Positions 11,635 to 19,977 of a stretch of 23,573 nt of DNA are shown here, one piece after another. The translations under genes and the position numbers were made by a program. Location of the stretch: positions 373 through 23,945 of the IMG/VR virus record IMGVR_UViG_3300029319_000511; one strand, given 5' to 3'. The DNA is from a virus. The notes under the pieces were generated by a model. It saw only the letters and a program-made list of their open reading frames with translations, searched no databases and was not told the DNA's origin. Position 1 is the first letter of the stretch, and the number at the start of each line of letters is the position of its first letter.

Positions 11635-12903
11635 TTAGAAAGTTCCCCCGTCCACATCAAAACCTGATGTAGCACCATCTTCAAGAAATGTTACCAAATC
11701 ACTCAATGCAACTTGGACCATAGTCCCTGCATCATTTATTACCATACGATCTGCTGTCGCTAATGTTGTAGATGTTGCTGAAGTTCCACCATCAATAATA
11801 TTTAATTCAGCAGTTGTAACTGTTGCTCCATCGAGAATAGCCACTTCAGTTGAAGTAAGCAAAGCCAAAGCAGCAGAAGCTCCTGATTGACAACCAGATA
11901 AATTATCTAAATCAGCATCATAAGCTTGAACATTAGTACCAATAGCTAGTCCTAAAGCAGTTCTTGCTGCACTTGCACTTGTAGCACCCGTACCACCGTC
12001 ACTGACAGCTAAAGTTCCTGTGATAGAACTAGCACCAAGATCAACAGCCATTTCTGTCGATTCAATTACAATTCCACCATTTGCTTTTAAATCAACGCTT
12101 AATTCGTTTCCTGATTTATCAAGGCCATCTCCTGGCGTAACGTTCCCACTAGATGAAAATGTGCTAAATGCTAAGTTATTTGTCCCAACAACTGCACTTC
12201 CTTTATTACTCGTACAAACAAACCCTATATCAGCATTAGTAGAACCCTGTTCAACAAAAGTGAACATACCAGCAGCATCTACTCCAGCAGCTAAATCATC
12301 AGACCTTGCTGGTGAAGACCCAACTATGTAGATACCATTTTCTGATGCAGTAGACTGGTCTTTAACCAAAACTCTGTCATTTGTTGAAAGAGTTACACCA
12401 TCTAAAGTATCACCATTATTTAGAGCTGTTGAGATTGTTATATTTGCTGTAGTTGCTGCGACGCAACTATCTTTAACATCTAATCCCTGTGCAACTCCAT
12501 CAACATAAGATTTTGAGGCTGCATCAGCATCAGCAGTTGGTGTCGCTAGGTTTGTAATTTTTTGACTGTTAAGACTTACAGCACCATCTGGAGCAGTAAA
12601 TTCATTTAGCTTTAATAAATCAGCAGCTACTAATGCTCTAAAGGTAGGAGCTGCAGCACTTCCAGTTGTAGGACCAGCCAACACAATATTTGCATTTCTT
12701 GTTGTTGCTTTATCAAAAAACGCTCCAGAGCCGCCTATCGTAATTATTGAACTTGCAGAAGGTGGGGTAGATCCATTATCACCAAAACCATAATATAATG
12801 TTAAATCATTTTCATTAAAAGCTAATTCTGAAGGAGATAAACTTGATGGCGCACCAGCACTTCCACTTGCTGCTCTTTTTTTAATTCTTATAGTGTTAGA
12901 CAT
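11635..12903 (-). CDS. Tail fibre protein, cyanophage-type repeats
   Basis: A 422-residue fibre protein. It opens with IRIKKRAASGSAGAPSSLSP, a fibre N-terminal module, and ELAFNENDLTLYYGFG. Around residues 124-160 it has DADAASKSYVDGVAQGLDVK, followed by TNDRVLVKDQSTASENGIYI, the module typical of cyanophage fibres. Later come VSDGGTGATSASAARTALGL and AYDADLDNLSG. It ends in DVDGGTF, a C-terminus like that of the neighbour at 12907 (VNGGNF). Adhesion to the host surface or a structural stem role is expected. Confidence 0.7.
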   Translation of the reverse strand: MSNTIRIKKRAASGSAGAPSSLSPSELAFNENDLTLYYGFGDNGSTPPSASSIITIGGSGAFFDKATTRNANIVLAGPTTGSAAAPTFRALVAADLLKLNEFTAPDGAVSLNSQKITNLATPTADADAASKSYVDGVAQGLDVKDSCVAATTANITISTALNNGDTLDGVTLSTNDRVLVKDQSTASENGIYIVGSSPARSDDLAAGVDAAGMFTFVEQGSTNADIGFVCTSNKGSAVVGTNNLAFSTFSSSGNVTPGDGLDKSGNELSVDLKANGGIVIESTEMAVDLGASSITGTLAVSDGGTGATSASAARTALGLAIGTNVQAYDADLDNLSGCQSGASAALALLTSTEVAILDGATVTTAELNIIDGGTSATSTTLATADRMVINDAGTMVQVALSDLVTFLEDGATSGFDVDGGTF

Positions 12904-12906
12904 GAT

Positions 12907-13161
12907 TTAGAAATTGCCCCCATTGACGAGTGTAAGTTTGGTGGTAGTATCATCTGCTTTTAATGTACCACTTGCTGCGTGAAAATACAGTATTGAATCA
13001 TCAACTGCATTATCTAGGTTTATGGCAGTACCAGCAGGACCTTGTGGGCCTTGAGTTGATACTGTGATTACTGTCGCATTACCCTCTGTAACTGTAACAG
13101 TATTAGTAGTCTCATTAACTGTAACAGTATTTTTTTCTTCTGTAATTTGAACTGTATTCAT
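12907..13161 (-). CDS. Small fibre-associated protein with nonapeptide and collagen-like repeats
   Basis: An 84-residue protein. Residues 2-37 form four 9-residue repeats: NTVQITEEK, NTVTVNETT, NTVTVTEGN, ATVITVSTQ. Then comes GPQGPAG, a short collagen-like segment, and ILYFHAASGTLKADD, with the end VNGGNF. Alternating hydrophobic/polar residues in the repeats predict beta strands that could form a trimeric beta stem. The small size suggests a plug, trimerisation or adaptor part of the fibre complex. Its start overlaps the preceding stop (ATGA). Confidence 0.6.
   Translation of the reverse strand: MNTVQITEEKNTVTVNETTNTVTVTEGNATVITVSTQGPQGPAGTAINLDNAVDDSILYFHAASGTLKADDTTTKLTLVNGGNF
13089..13131 (-). 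repeat. 27-base tandem repeat within the small fibre gene
   Basis: TAACTGTAACAGTATT occurs at 13089-13104 and again at 13116-13131 on the plus strand, offset by exactly 27 bases (nine codons). This shows the nonapeptide repeat is visible in DNA, implying recent duplication or slippage. Confidence 0.7.
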
Positions 13162-13499
13162 GCTGTGTAACCCTCAGAAACAAATATAGTACCCTCTAAA
13201 TAATATTCTTTGTCACCTGATGCGTTTGTAAGAAGAACATCATATTTTAAAACATTTGGAGTAAAAGTTGCAGTTTGCGTATCTGTTAATGAAATACTTA
13301 CTGAACCTGCTGCTCTATCTGTATAGGCAACACTAAAATCAGCATATTTCGTGGTGCGTGTTTCTTCCCAAACCTGTGCTGCTACAGTAAATCCTGTTAA
13401 ATTTATCGCATTATTACTGCTATCTTTAAATAACAAAGGGATCGCATGATCTGATCTCCTCTGTAATGTAAAATTATACGTTGCTGGTTGAATTGCCAT
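13158..13499 (-). CDS. Beta-sandwich fibre/baseplate accessory protein
   Basis: A 113-residue protein without cysteines. It reads like a single beta-sandwich: YNFTLQRRSDHAIPLLFKD, INLTGFTVAAQVWEE, GSVSISLTDTQTATF, LKYDVLLTNASGDKEYYLEG. The pattern 'g.d..l.l.fkD..g..inLtG..v..qv' is similar to the N-terminal domain of phage baseplate upper (BppU-like) proteins and to small cyanophage fibre partners. It lies between the S74 fibre (start/stop overlapping) and the repeat protein, suggesting it links fibre to tail tip. Function inferred. Confidence 0.55.
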   Translation of the reverse strand: MAIQPATYNFTLQRRSDHAIPLLFKDSSNNAINLTGFTVAAQVWEETRTTKYADFSVAYTDRAAGSVSISLTDTQTATFTPNVLKYDVLLTNASGDKEYYLEGTIFVSEGYTA

Positions 13500-14695
13500 C
13501 AGCTACCTTCAAGTACAGCTACTTTAGCTTCTAATATTTCTATTTTAGCAATAGCTTCTTGTAATGCTGCTGTTAACAATGGAACAAGTTTACTTTGATC
13601 TATTCCTTGTAATATAGGCTCATTATCAGAATCAACTGCATCTTTTGTACCTGTTATTGCTTCTGGGACTGCTGTTACTTCATGCGCAAAGAAACCATCA
13701 ACTGTTTTTGTTGGATCAGCTTTGAAATTAAATCTATAAGGTTTTAATGTTTTTAATCTTGTAATACCATCAGTTATTGCTACTTCATTTTCTTTGATAC
13801 GATAATCTGAAGATGTGTTGTAAGCAGTAGCAGAACCGTTTGTATTAATAGATCCAACATCTCCATTTGTGTTTCTAAAAACAATTGCATTTCTATCAGC
13901 AGCATCTGTTGCGTTTGTACAAATTGCAGCAGTGGTTCCGCCTTGCACAGTTAGCAAGGCATTACTTAAAACGCTAGTTGTTCCAAGACTTAAATTTCCT
14001 GCAGCAATCATTCTAGCCTTTTCACTTCCATCCATTATTATTTGCAAAATGCTGTCTGCTACTGCATTTGTTGGGTCAACACTTATTAATCCCGATGCAC
14101 CTTGGTTGCCAAATAATGTTGAGCCTGTGTTATCTGTAGATTGATAAAAAGAACCTGCATCAGTACTTGTTGCAATCACTGAATCATCTGCGCCAAGATT
14201 TATATCTAATTTTGTACTAGGTGTTGCAGTACCAATTCCAATCCGATCAGCACTGGCATCTAAATAAAATAAATTTGCAACTGTATCACCTTCAATTTTA
14301 AAATCTACATCTGCACCACCTTCATTAAATATTGTTGCGGTTCCAAGCTGTAACCTCGAAACACCTGCTGTGGCAAAGGCCAATGTTTCAGTAGAGTTAT
14401 CTCTGAACATACCTGTTGAATTATTATTTATAAAAGCTAATGACGGATTACTTACAGTACCATCACCGAGAAGATAAACACCAGAGAGAAACAATAAAGA
14501 AATCCATCCATCATTTGAACTATTTCTAATCTTTAATATTCCAGTATTAGTATCAGCCCACCATTGATATGCGTATTTTGTAGCAGGTTCTGTTGCACTT
14601 GAGTTATTACTTACAATCGCAGCAAGGGCATTATTTAAATCTGTTCTAAATGCAGCCCCAGACGCATTGGCTAGGACATAATCATGTGTTGCCAT
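13499..14695 (-). CDS. Tail fibre with peptidase S74 intramolecular chaperone domain
   Basis: A 398-residue fibre. The N-terminal part (LNNALAAIVSNNSSATEPAT, YAYQWWADTNTGILKIRN) is a common tail-attachment module, and the centre is a repetitive beta stem (GIGTATPSTKLDINLGAD). The C-terminus from about residue 294 is a peptidase S74 domain: SSDYRIKENEVAITDG with the Ser296-Lys301 dyad, then LKPYRFNFKADP, GFFAHEVTAVPEAI and SKLVPLLTAALQEAI, ending in a coiled coil. S74 domains trimerise, guide beta-stem folding, then self-cleave just before the catalytic Ser. Cleavage near residue 295/296 is expected. A TATACT box (complement of 14710-14715) in the 56-base gap upstream may be a fibre promoter. 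Confidence 0.85.
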   Translation of the reverse strand: MATHDYVLANASGAAFRTDLNNALAAIVSNNSSATEPATKYAYQWWADTNTGILKIRNSSNDGWISLLFLSGVYLLGDGTVSNPSLAFINNNSTGMFRDNSTETLAFATAGVSRLQLGTATIFNEGGADVDFKIEGDTVANLFYLDASADRIGIGTATPSTKLDINLGADDSVIATSTDAGSFYQSTDNTGSTLFGNQGASGLISVDPTNAVADSILQIIMDGSEKARMIAAGNLSLGTTSVLSNALLTVQGGTTAAICTNATDAADRNAIVFRNTNGDVGSINTNGSATAYNTSSDYRIKENEVAITDGITRLKTLKPYRFNFKADPTKTVDGFFAHEVTAVPEAITGTKDAVDSDNEPILQGIDQSKLVPLLTAALQEAIAKIEILEAKVAVLEGS

Positions 14696-14751
14696 TACTT
14701 AATCTTTTTAGTATAACTATAGGATAACTTATAACCATAATTTAAACATAT

Positions 14752-17700
14752 TTATCCTCCTTTACCATATCCAATAGCAGAATATTTAAAATTAAGATCT
14801 TTAAAATTATTACTTGAATCTCTTACCTCTATAACAAATTGAGTTCCAGTTATTGAAGTAATTTTAAAATAATCTCCAGAAACAGCACCTTCAAGAGTAA
14901 TTCCTATTGTTGGTAAAAATGCACTACTTCCTCCTAAAGATGCAGTACCTATAAAAAACGGATGTGTAAAAGTTACTGTTTTTGCTGAAGTACCAGATGC
15001 TATAGATGTATTAACTGTTTCCACTCTTCGTCTTACAGTTGCAGTATATCCAAGTTCTGTGACATTAATATTTTGTGCTGGATCGTTTGATGTGAGTATA
15101 GTTTTAAATTTAAATCCTCTGGCTGTATATTCGCCATTTGTAAAAGTATTAAATTGAGTGAAATTAGCTCCATATGTACAAGCTGTTCCACTAGATATTG
15201 TTGTACTTGTAGTAGAAGTTACTGTGAAAGTATTTCCATCTGGTGTTGATTGTATTTCATAATTTCCACTTGTTGCACCACCAGTGAAAGTTATCACAAC
15301 AAAATCACCAACTAAATATCCATGGCTTGCTTTGGTTACAGTAATTGTAAAAGCACTTTGTTCGTAAGTTGCTGAAACTGAAGTTGTAGGTGAAATATCA
15401 GTAGTTGCAACAAGCAGTGATGCGTTTACATCTTCGGCAAGAGTACCGTCAAATTCAGTCCAAGTATCAATATTTGCAGTTCTAGAATCAAGTAAATCAT
15501 TTGGCAAAATACCAAATGTTGTAAATTTTCTTAAAAGTGATAAATTAAATTTTGATTCAAGATCCAAAACATCATTAAATTCATAACTACCGCTTGAAGC
15601 TATAGGACTAGCAAAATCAATATTAGATAAATCATCAATATTTTGTGTTATATCGTCAATTAATAATGTTCCACTTAAAAGCAAACCATCAAAAGTTGCA
15701 TCATAAAAAGTGTTTACTTTTTCCCCTTGAAATGGTGGGCCATCAGTATCTTCTCTTTCAGTAAGTATTATTTGATGAGGTTGTGGATCGGGTGCTGTAA
15801 CAATAATTTTTGCTGCATTACTTGATTTTCTACCACCATCATCAATAAATTTTATGAAATAAGTTCCAGTTAATGCAGGGACTATAGCTTCAGTAGCTGT
15901 GCCTGACAGTCTTGGTATAATATCTATAGAGTTTTGAAAAGTTTCAGTTCGACTTGTATTAGAACTATGTCTGACGGCAATTGTTCCCCCATGTAAAACA
16001 TCAAGATCCGTAGAGGCATCAAACCTTAGTCTGACAAAACGATCTGATATTGGCTCCATTGTTAATCCTGATGGGTCTGCTGGAAGAGCAGTTTTACCAA
16101 CAGCTTGAAAATTAACAGTTGAAGTATTTGAACTTAGAACACCTAAAGAATTAAAAGATTTTACTTTGAATGTATAAGATCCCAAACGTGATTCAAAGAG
16201 TTCAAAATCAGGTCTAGCAAGTCTTATTCTTTCTGGATTGTTATTTTCATATTGAAATTCAAGTAAATATTCCTTAACTCCTTGAACCGGTTGCCATGTA
16301 ACAAATATTTTTGACACAGCTCTATCATTTACAAGAACAATTTGTTCTGTTGCAGCTAAGTTTGATGGAGCATTTTTTTCTCCAATTAATGTTGATATTG
16401 TTTTTGGATTAAATGCAACAGTTGTATCTTCCACTTGAGCATATTTATCTGTGTCATGGATAATTGCAGAAATTGTATATTCAGAATTATCTTTCTCTTC
16501 TATTGATATGACTTTAAAAATTTGCAGCTTAGTTGATGGGCTTTCAATTGCATAAACACTGTTAGCTTGTGGAGTTGATGAAAATGCTGATGATACAGTG
16601 ATTGTTGTACCATCAATAGATGATATTGTTTTGCTTTCAGTAGATCCATCAGGTAAGACAACACTTAAAGTAGATCCTGACTCATGCGATAAATCATTTC
16701 CATCAATAGATCTTGCATCAACAATAATTTGAGTTGTTGACACACCTGTATTTATTCGGCCACCTTTCCTGACCCCAGATCGAACTGAATCTGCAATTGC
16801 AATGATTGTTGCTGGCCTGACAATAACACCAGCTTCAAGTGTAGTCGTAAAAGTAACCACCTCATTTTCTAATAAATTTGAATATAAAAACCATCTACCA
16901 AGACGATTAGCTTGACCAATCGAAGTACAAGCAAAAGCTCTTATCGTTTTTCTTGTTCGACCAAATTTATTAATTGCATCTATTCCTGTTGAACCTGAAC
17001 CCAAGGCTGTAATCTGGTCAGCCGTTATCAACTCAAATTCCATTGATTGTGTTTCATTGTCGAAATATTGAACCTCTACTTCTGTGTATTTGAGCCTTGC
17101 TGCCTGACTTTGATATACAAAACCTTCTTCAGTAACATTTGAATTATTAAAAACGTATTGAGCATCAGATGTATTTGTAGAAGTGTTGGTAGGTCTATCT
17201 TGTGATATTTGTAAAGTCCCATTGCTATAGAAAGGCATAGCGTTCATTACAGAACAAAGATCATTTATCAAGTTATAGGCATCATTTCTCTGATTTAAAA
17301 TCACATTGCAACTAAATCTCGGTTCTGTTGTGTTTGTTATTGGGTCAGTAATTAAAGTACTTGCATAAGCACTTGCCGAATAAAAACTAAAAACATCTAG
17401 ATTCTCTTCTTGTACTATTCCGTCAGTACCACCAAAACCTTTATCTGTTGTCAAAATGTCATACAAAATCCAAGCAGGGTCAGCACACCATTCTTTGTCT
17501 GTTTTGAATGTTCCATTAAATGTATAACCATCTGGATAAATAACCCTTCCATTTGTACTGTCTATTGTTGTTCCATGAGGAACCTTGATCTTAGTTCCTT
17601 TAATTCGGTACATCCGTCTAGGATAGCTTTGAAATTCTTGAGCATTAAATCTTAATGCCACATAAGCAAAACCTTGATATGCACTTGTATCTGTATTTAT

Positions 17701-18663
17701 TTCTGTATAAGAAAGCCAAGTCGTAGAATTTTGCAATCTACTACCTGAGTCATCATCTGTATTCCTAAAAACACTAAGAGTTAAAGGAAAATTCATAGCC
17801 CTCTCAAAAACAATTTCATAATCTTTTGCATAAGGACTTGTAGCTTTTCCATTAGTAATATCTAAAACTACAGGATTTATATTTGTTCCATTATTTTCAA
17901 TTATTCTTATAGATATTTTTACTTCTGCACCTATAACATCACCATCTTCTTTAAACTCTTGAAGCGATGGGAATTGGATTGTAACTCTAACTTTATCAAC
18001 ATCTGTATTTGATATAGTCCTTGATAATCCTTGACTTGTTTTTACAGTGCAGTCACCAGCAAAGGATGTATTTTCAAAGGTTGTGTTTATTACAAATTTT
18101 CCGCTATCAGGAACTGAAACAATATTCTGAGTTTGAGGATTATCAGTTTGAACAGTGCCAAGTGGACTTGTATTTGTCCAATGAACAACCTCACCAATAA
18201 AATATCCATGATTTGCAATTTCAACTAGCATTTGATTTGCTGTTAATGCAACACCACTTACTGTTTGACCATCGCTGCCTGCAAGTGTATAAGTTCCTGT
18301 TTTTGTTGTTGCAAAAGGTGAATTTGTTAAAGCAACCCCAACAGGAATAGTATTTTCTATTGCATTAATTTCTTGAAGTGCTGTTTGATTACTAGCACCA
18401 TTTTTTACAAATACTTCTACATCTGTGAAATTTTCCTGACCTAATGGGTTTTGTAATGGTGTTCTATCTAAAAAAACATTTTTTCTAAAAGTGCTTGAAC
18501 CTACTCCACCTTCATCAAATACCCCATCTATTTCTCCATAACCCAACAAATCAACTACTGTTGCAAACTGTTTTGACCTAAGACCACCATCTATTAAATC
18601 AGGATCAACAACTCTCCCATCAGGTGAATCTCCAAATAGTTGATCGCCTACTAATCTAACCAT
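14752..18663 (-). CDS. J: Lambda gpJ-like tail tip / host specificity protein
   Basis: A 1303-residue protein matching lambda gpJ. The N-terminus has LRSKQFATVVDLLGYGEIDG (29-48) and FLDRTPLQNPLGQENF (64-79). The hub region continues through residues about 215-760. A fibronectin type III domain spans about 765-855 (FVTWQPVQGVKEYLLEFQYE), with a second beta domain to about 958. The C-terminal domain (about 1215-1303) ends FKYSAIGYGKG, a common receptor-contact or trimer-end module. Two insertions lie at about 121-209 and 1097-1165, related to inserts in gpM and gpL. In lambda, gpJ forms the trimeric tip that binds the receptor. It starts at the gpI stop (overlap at 18663) and ends GGAGG-TAA, which may also act as a ribosome site. 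Confidence 0.85.
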   Translation of the reverse strand: MVRLVGDQLFGDSPDGRVVDPDLIDGGLRSKQFATVVDLLGYGEIDGVFDEGGVGSSTFRKNVFLDRTPLQNPLGQENFTDVEVFVKNGASNQTALQEINAIENTIPVGVALTNSPFATTKTGTYTLAGSDGQTVSGVALTANQMLVEIANHGYFIGEVVHWTNTSPLGTVQTDNPQTQNIVSVPDSGKFVINTTFENTSFAGDCTVKTSQGLSRTISNTDVDKVRVTIQFPSLQEFKEDGDVIGAEVKISIRIIENNGTNINPVVLDITNGKATSPYAKDYEIVFERAMNFPLTLSVFRNTDDDSGSRLQNSTTWLSYTEINTDTSAYQGFAYVALRFNAQEFQSYPRRMYRIKGTKIKVPHGTTIDSTNGRVIYPDGYTFNGTFKTDKEWCADPAWILYDILTTDKGFGGTDGIVQEENLDVFSFYSASAYASTLITDPITNTTEPRFSCNVILNQRNDAYNLINDLCSVMNAMPFYSNGTLQISQDRPTNTSTNTSDAQYVFNNSNVTEEGFVYQSQAARLKYTEVEVQYFDNETQSMEFELITADQITALGSGSTGIDAINKFGRTRKTIRAFACTSIGQANRLGRWFLYSNLLENEVVTFTTTLEAGVIVRPATIIAIADSVRSGVRKGGRINTGVSTTQIIVDARSIDGNDLSHESGSTLSVVLPDGSTESKTISSIDGTTITVSSAFSSTPQANSVYAIESPSTKLQIFKVISIEEKDNSEYTISAIIHDTDKYAQVEDTTVAFNPKTISTLIGEKNAPSNLAATEQIVLVNDRAVSKIFVTWQPVQGVKEYLLEFQYENNNPERIRLARPDFELFESRLGSYTFKVKSFNSLGVLSSNTSTVNFQAVGKTALPADPSGLTMEPISDRFVRLRFDASTDLDVLHGGTIAVRHSSNTSRTETFQNSIDIIPRLSGTATEAIVPALTGTYFIKFIDDGGRKSSNAAKIIVTAPDPQPHQIILTEREDTDGPPFQGEKVNTFYDATFDGLLLSGTLLIDDITQNIDDLSNIDFASPIASSGSYEFNDVLDLESKFNLSLLRKFTTFGILPNDLLDSRTANIDTWTEFDGTLAEDVNASLLVATTDISPTTSVSATYEQSAFTITVTKASHGYLVGDFVVITFTGGATSGNYEIQSTPDGNTFTVTSTTSTTISSGTACTYGANFTQFNTFTNGEYTARGFKFKTILTSNDPAQNINVTELGYTATVRRRVETVNTSIASGTSAKTVTFTHPFFIGTASLGGSSAFLPTIGITLEGAVSGDYFKITSITGTQFVIEVRDSSNNFKDLNFKYSAIGYGKGG
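15169..15375 (-). repeat. Insertion-domain copy in gpJ, C-terminal
   Basis: This encodes gpJ residues about 1097-1165: ATYEQSAFTITVTKASHGY, then VITFTGGATSGNYEI and NTFTVTSTTSTTISSG. It has the same HGxxxG...FTxGxAxxGxYxI...FTVT pattern as the inserts in gpL and gpM. Confidence 0.65.
18037..18303 (-). repeat. Insertion-domain copy in gpJ, N-terminal (divergent)
   Basis: This encodes gpJ residues about 121-209: KTGTYTLAGSDGQTVSGVA, then EIANHGYFIGEVVHW and SVPDSGKFVINTTFEN. It keeps TGTY, HGxxxGexV and the final FVxxTxx strand but is longer and diverged from the other copies. Confidence 0.5.
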
Positions 18664-19271
18664 TAGCTTATGCTCTGTCTAACTTGGGCAGTGTCAGTAC
18701 CAGAACTGATTAAAATTGATCCGCTAAAAACAAGACCATATAAAATTGGAACTGGAACTCCGCTTGTATTTACATTTTGAATACCAGAAAAAGTATAAGA
18801 ACCTCTTATTTTCGGATCAATTTCACTTACCTCAGAATTATTTGGTGGTGAAAAAACTGGAGCTATAAGATCTGTCACACCGCCAATAAGCATATTGGTA
18901 CCAACTGTAGCTATAACACCGCTCACAAATTTTGCACTTAAAAAAGTATTTGCAGCAACAAAAGTACCAATTTCTGCAGCAAATCCTGTTCCAATCAAAC
19001 CACCAATAATTGGAATTACAGGCCCTGATCCTGTTGCAACTGGAATAATTTTAATATCACCCTGACCAGACATTGTAAATAAATCTTCTGATATTACAGT
19101 GTTACCCATTTTTATTTTATAAATTTGATCATTCATGTGTTTTTGTAACCCCTCAAAATTAGCCATTAAAAAGCTTATGGCTTGTTGCGGTGATTTTACA
19201 GCAGCTTCAAAATATGATTTGCCTAAAAACTGTCTTAATTTTCCATAAACTTTTATTTTTTTAAGCTGCAT
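18663..19271 (-). CDS. I: Lambda gpI-like tail assembly protein
   Basis: A 202-residue protein. The N-terminus (LKKIKVYGKLRQFLGKSYFE through IKIIPVATGSG, residues 3-82) is the ubiquitin-like domain of gpI. A hydrophobic, glycine-rich region follows (VIPIIGGLIGTGFAAEIGTF, about 85-104, and SGVIATVGTNMLIGGVTDL). The C-terminus SYTFSGIQNVNTSGVPVPIL and LYGLVFSGSILISSG is the hallmark of gpI relatives. In lambda, gpI joins gpJ, gpK and gpL in forming the tail tip and is probably released during assembly. It overlaps gpK upstream and gpJ downstream, in the lambda order. Confidence 0.85.
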   Translation of the reverse strand: MQLKKIKVYGKLRQFLGKSYFEAAVKSPQQAISFLMANFEGLQKHMNDQIYKIKMGNTVISEDLFTMSGQGDIKIIPVATGSGPVIPIIGGLIGTGFAAEIGTFVAANTFLSAKFVSGVIATVGTNMLIGGVTDLIAPVFSPPNNSEVSEIDPKIRGSYTFSGIQNVNTSGVPVPILYGLVFSGSILISSGTDTAQVRQSIS

Positions 19272-19977
19272 ATCTATAAACCCCTCTCAGTGCTTGTTGG
19301 TATCTTAAATCAAAAGGTTCTCTACAGCTCAAAGTTTTTATATTATGATTTAATATCATGTTATCACCAATATAAACAGCTACATGATCTAAATTACCTG
19401 TGACTGATTGAAAAAGTAAAACATCGCCAACTTCTATATTTTTATTACATTCTTGTTTTTTAAATCCTGTAATCGGCAGTCCTTTTTCAAATAAAGGGTT
19501 TTCTATAAAATCTTTTATTCGTTTTGGTCTTTTCCATTCTTTCAATTTTATTTTCTTTGTTTCATAAAACCAATCAGAAATTATACTCCAGCAATCATAT
19601 TTACCCCAAATAAATCTTCGCCCAATCAATGAAGGTGCTTTCCAACCAGAAGGCTTTAAAAACTCCCAATGATTATGCTCAAGACTATAAATATAATATG
19701 GAAAGCCAAGATGTTCACAAGCTGCTCGATCGGTGTCTGAGGGTGTTGCAGCCCCTACAGGATGACTATGAATTACACCTATGATTTCTCCTGTATCTTC
19801 ACATTCTGCCCAATCATCTGGATCAAGAACAAAAAATTCAAATTTACCTTCTGCCAAATTTTTACAAGGCCAAAAAGTTTCTTTACCTTTTATGATGGCT
19901 AACAATCCACAAGCCTCTTCAGGTGCTTGTTTTGCTGCATATTTTATAAAAGATTCTTTCCAAGACATTTTAAGCAT
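19261..19977 (-). CDS. K: Lambda gpK-like tail protein with JAMM and NlpC/P60 domains
   Basis: A 238-residue protein with two enzymatic domains. N-terminal: a JAMM/Mov34 metalloprotease fold with PEEACGLLAI (Glu20/Glu21) and IHSHPVGAATPSDTD, giving His70, His72, Ser80 and Asp83, the zinc-site residues. C-terminal: NlpC/P60 with GKYDCWSIISDWF (Cys129), then GDVLLFQSV, LDHVAVYIGDNMILNH (His198; Asn210/His211). In lambda, gpK is part of the tail tip and may cut peptidoglycan cross-links or process a tail protein. All catalytic residues look intact. The start could be ATG 19977 (8 bases into gpL) or 19968 (MSWKESF), which leaves no overlap. Confidence 0.88.
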   Translation of the reverse strand: MLKMSWKESFIKYAAKQAPEEACGLLAIIKGKETFWPCKNLAEGKFEFFVLDPDDWAECEDTGEIIGVIHSHPVGAATPSDTDRAACEHLGFPYYIYSLEHNHWEFLKPSGWKAPSLIGRRFIWGKYDCWSIISDWFYETKKIKLKEWKRPKRIKDFIENPLFEKGLPITGFKKQECNKNIEVGDVLLFQSVTGNLDHVAVYIGDNMILNHNIKTLSCREPFDLRYQQALRGVYRYAA

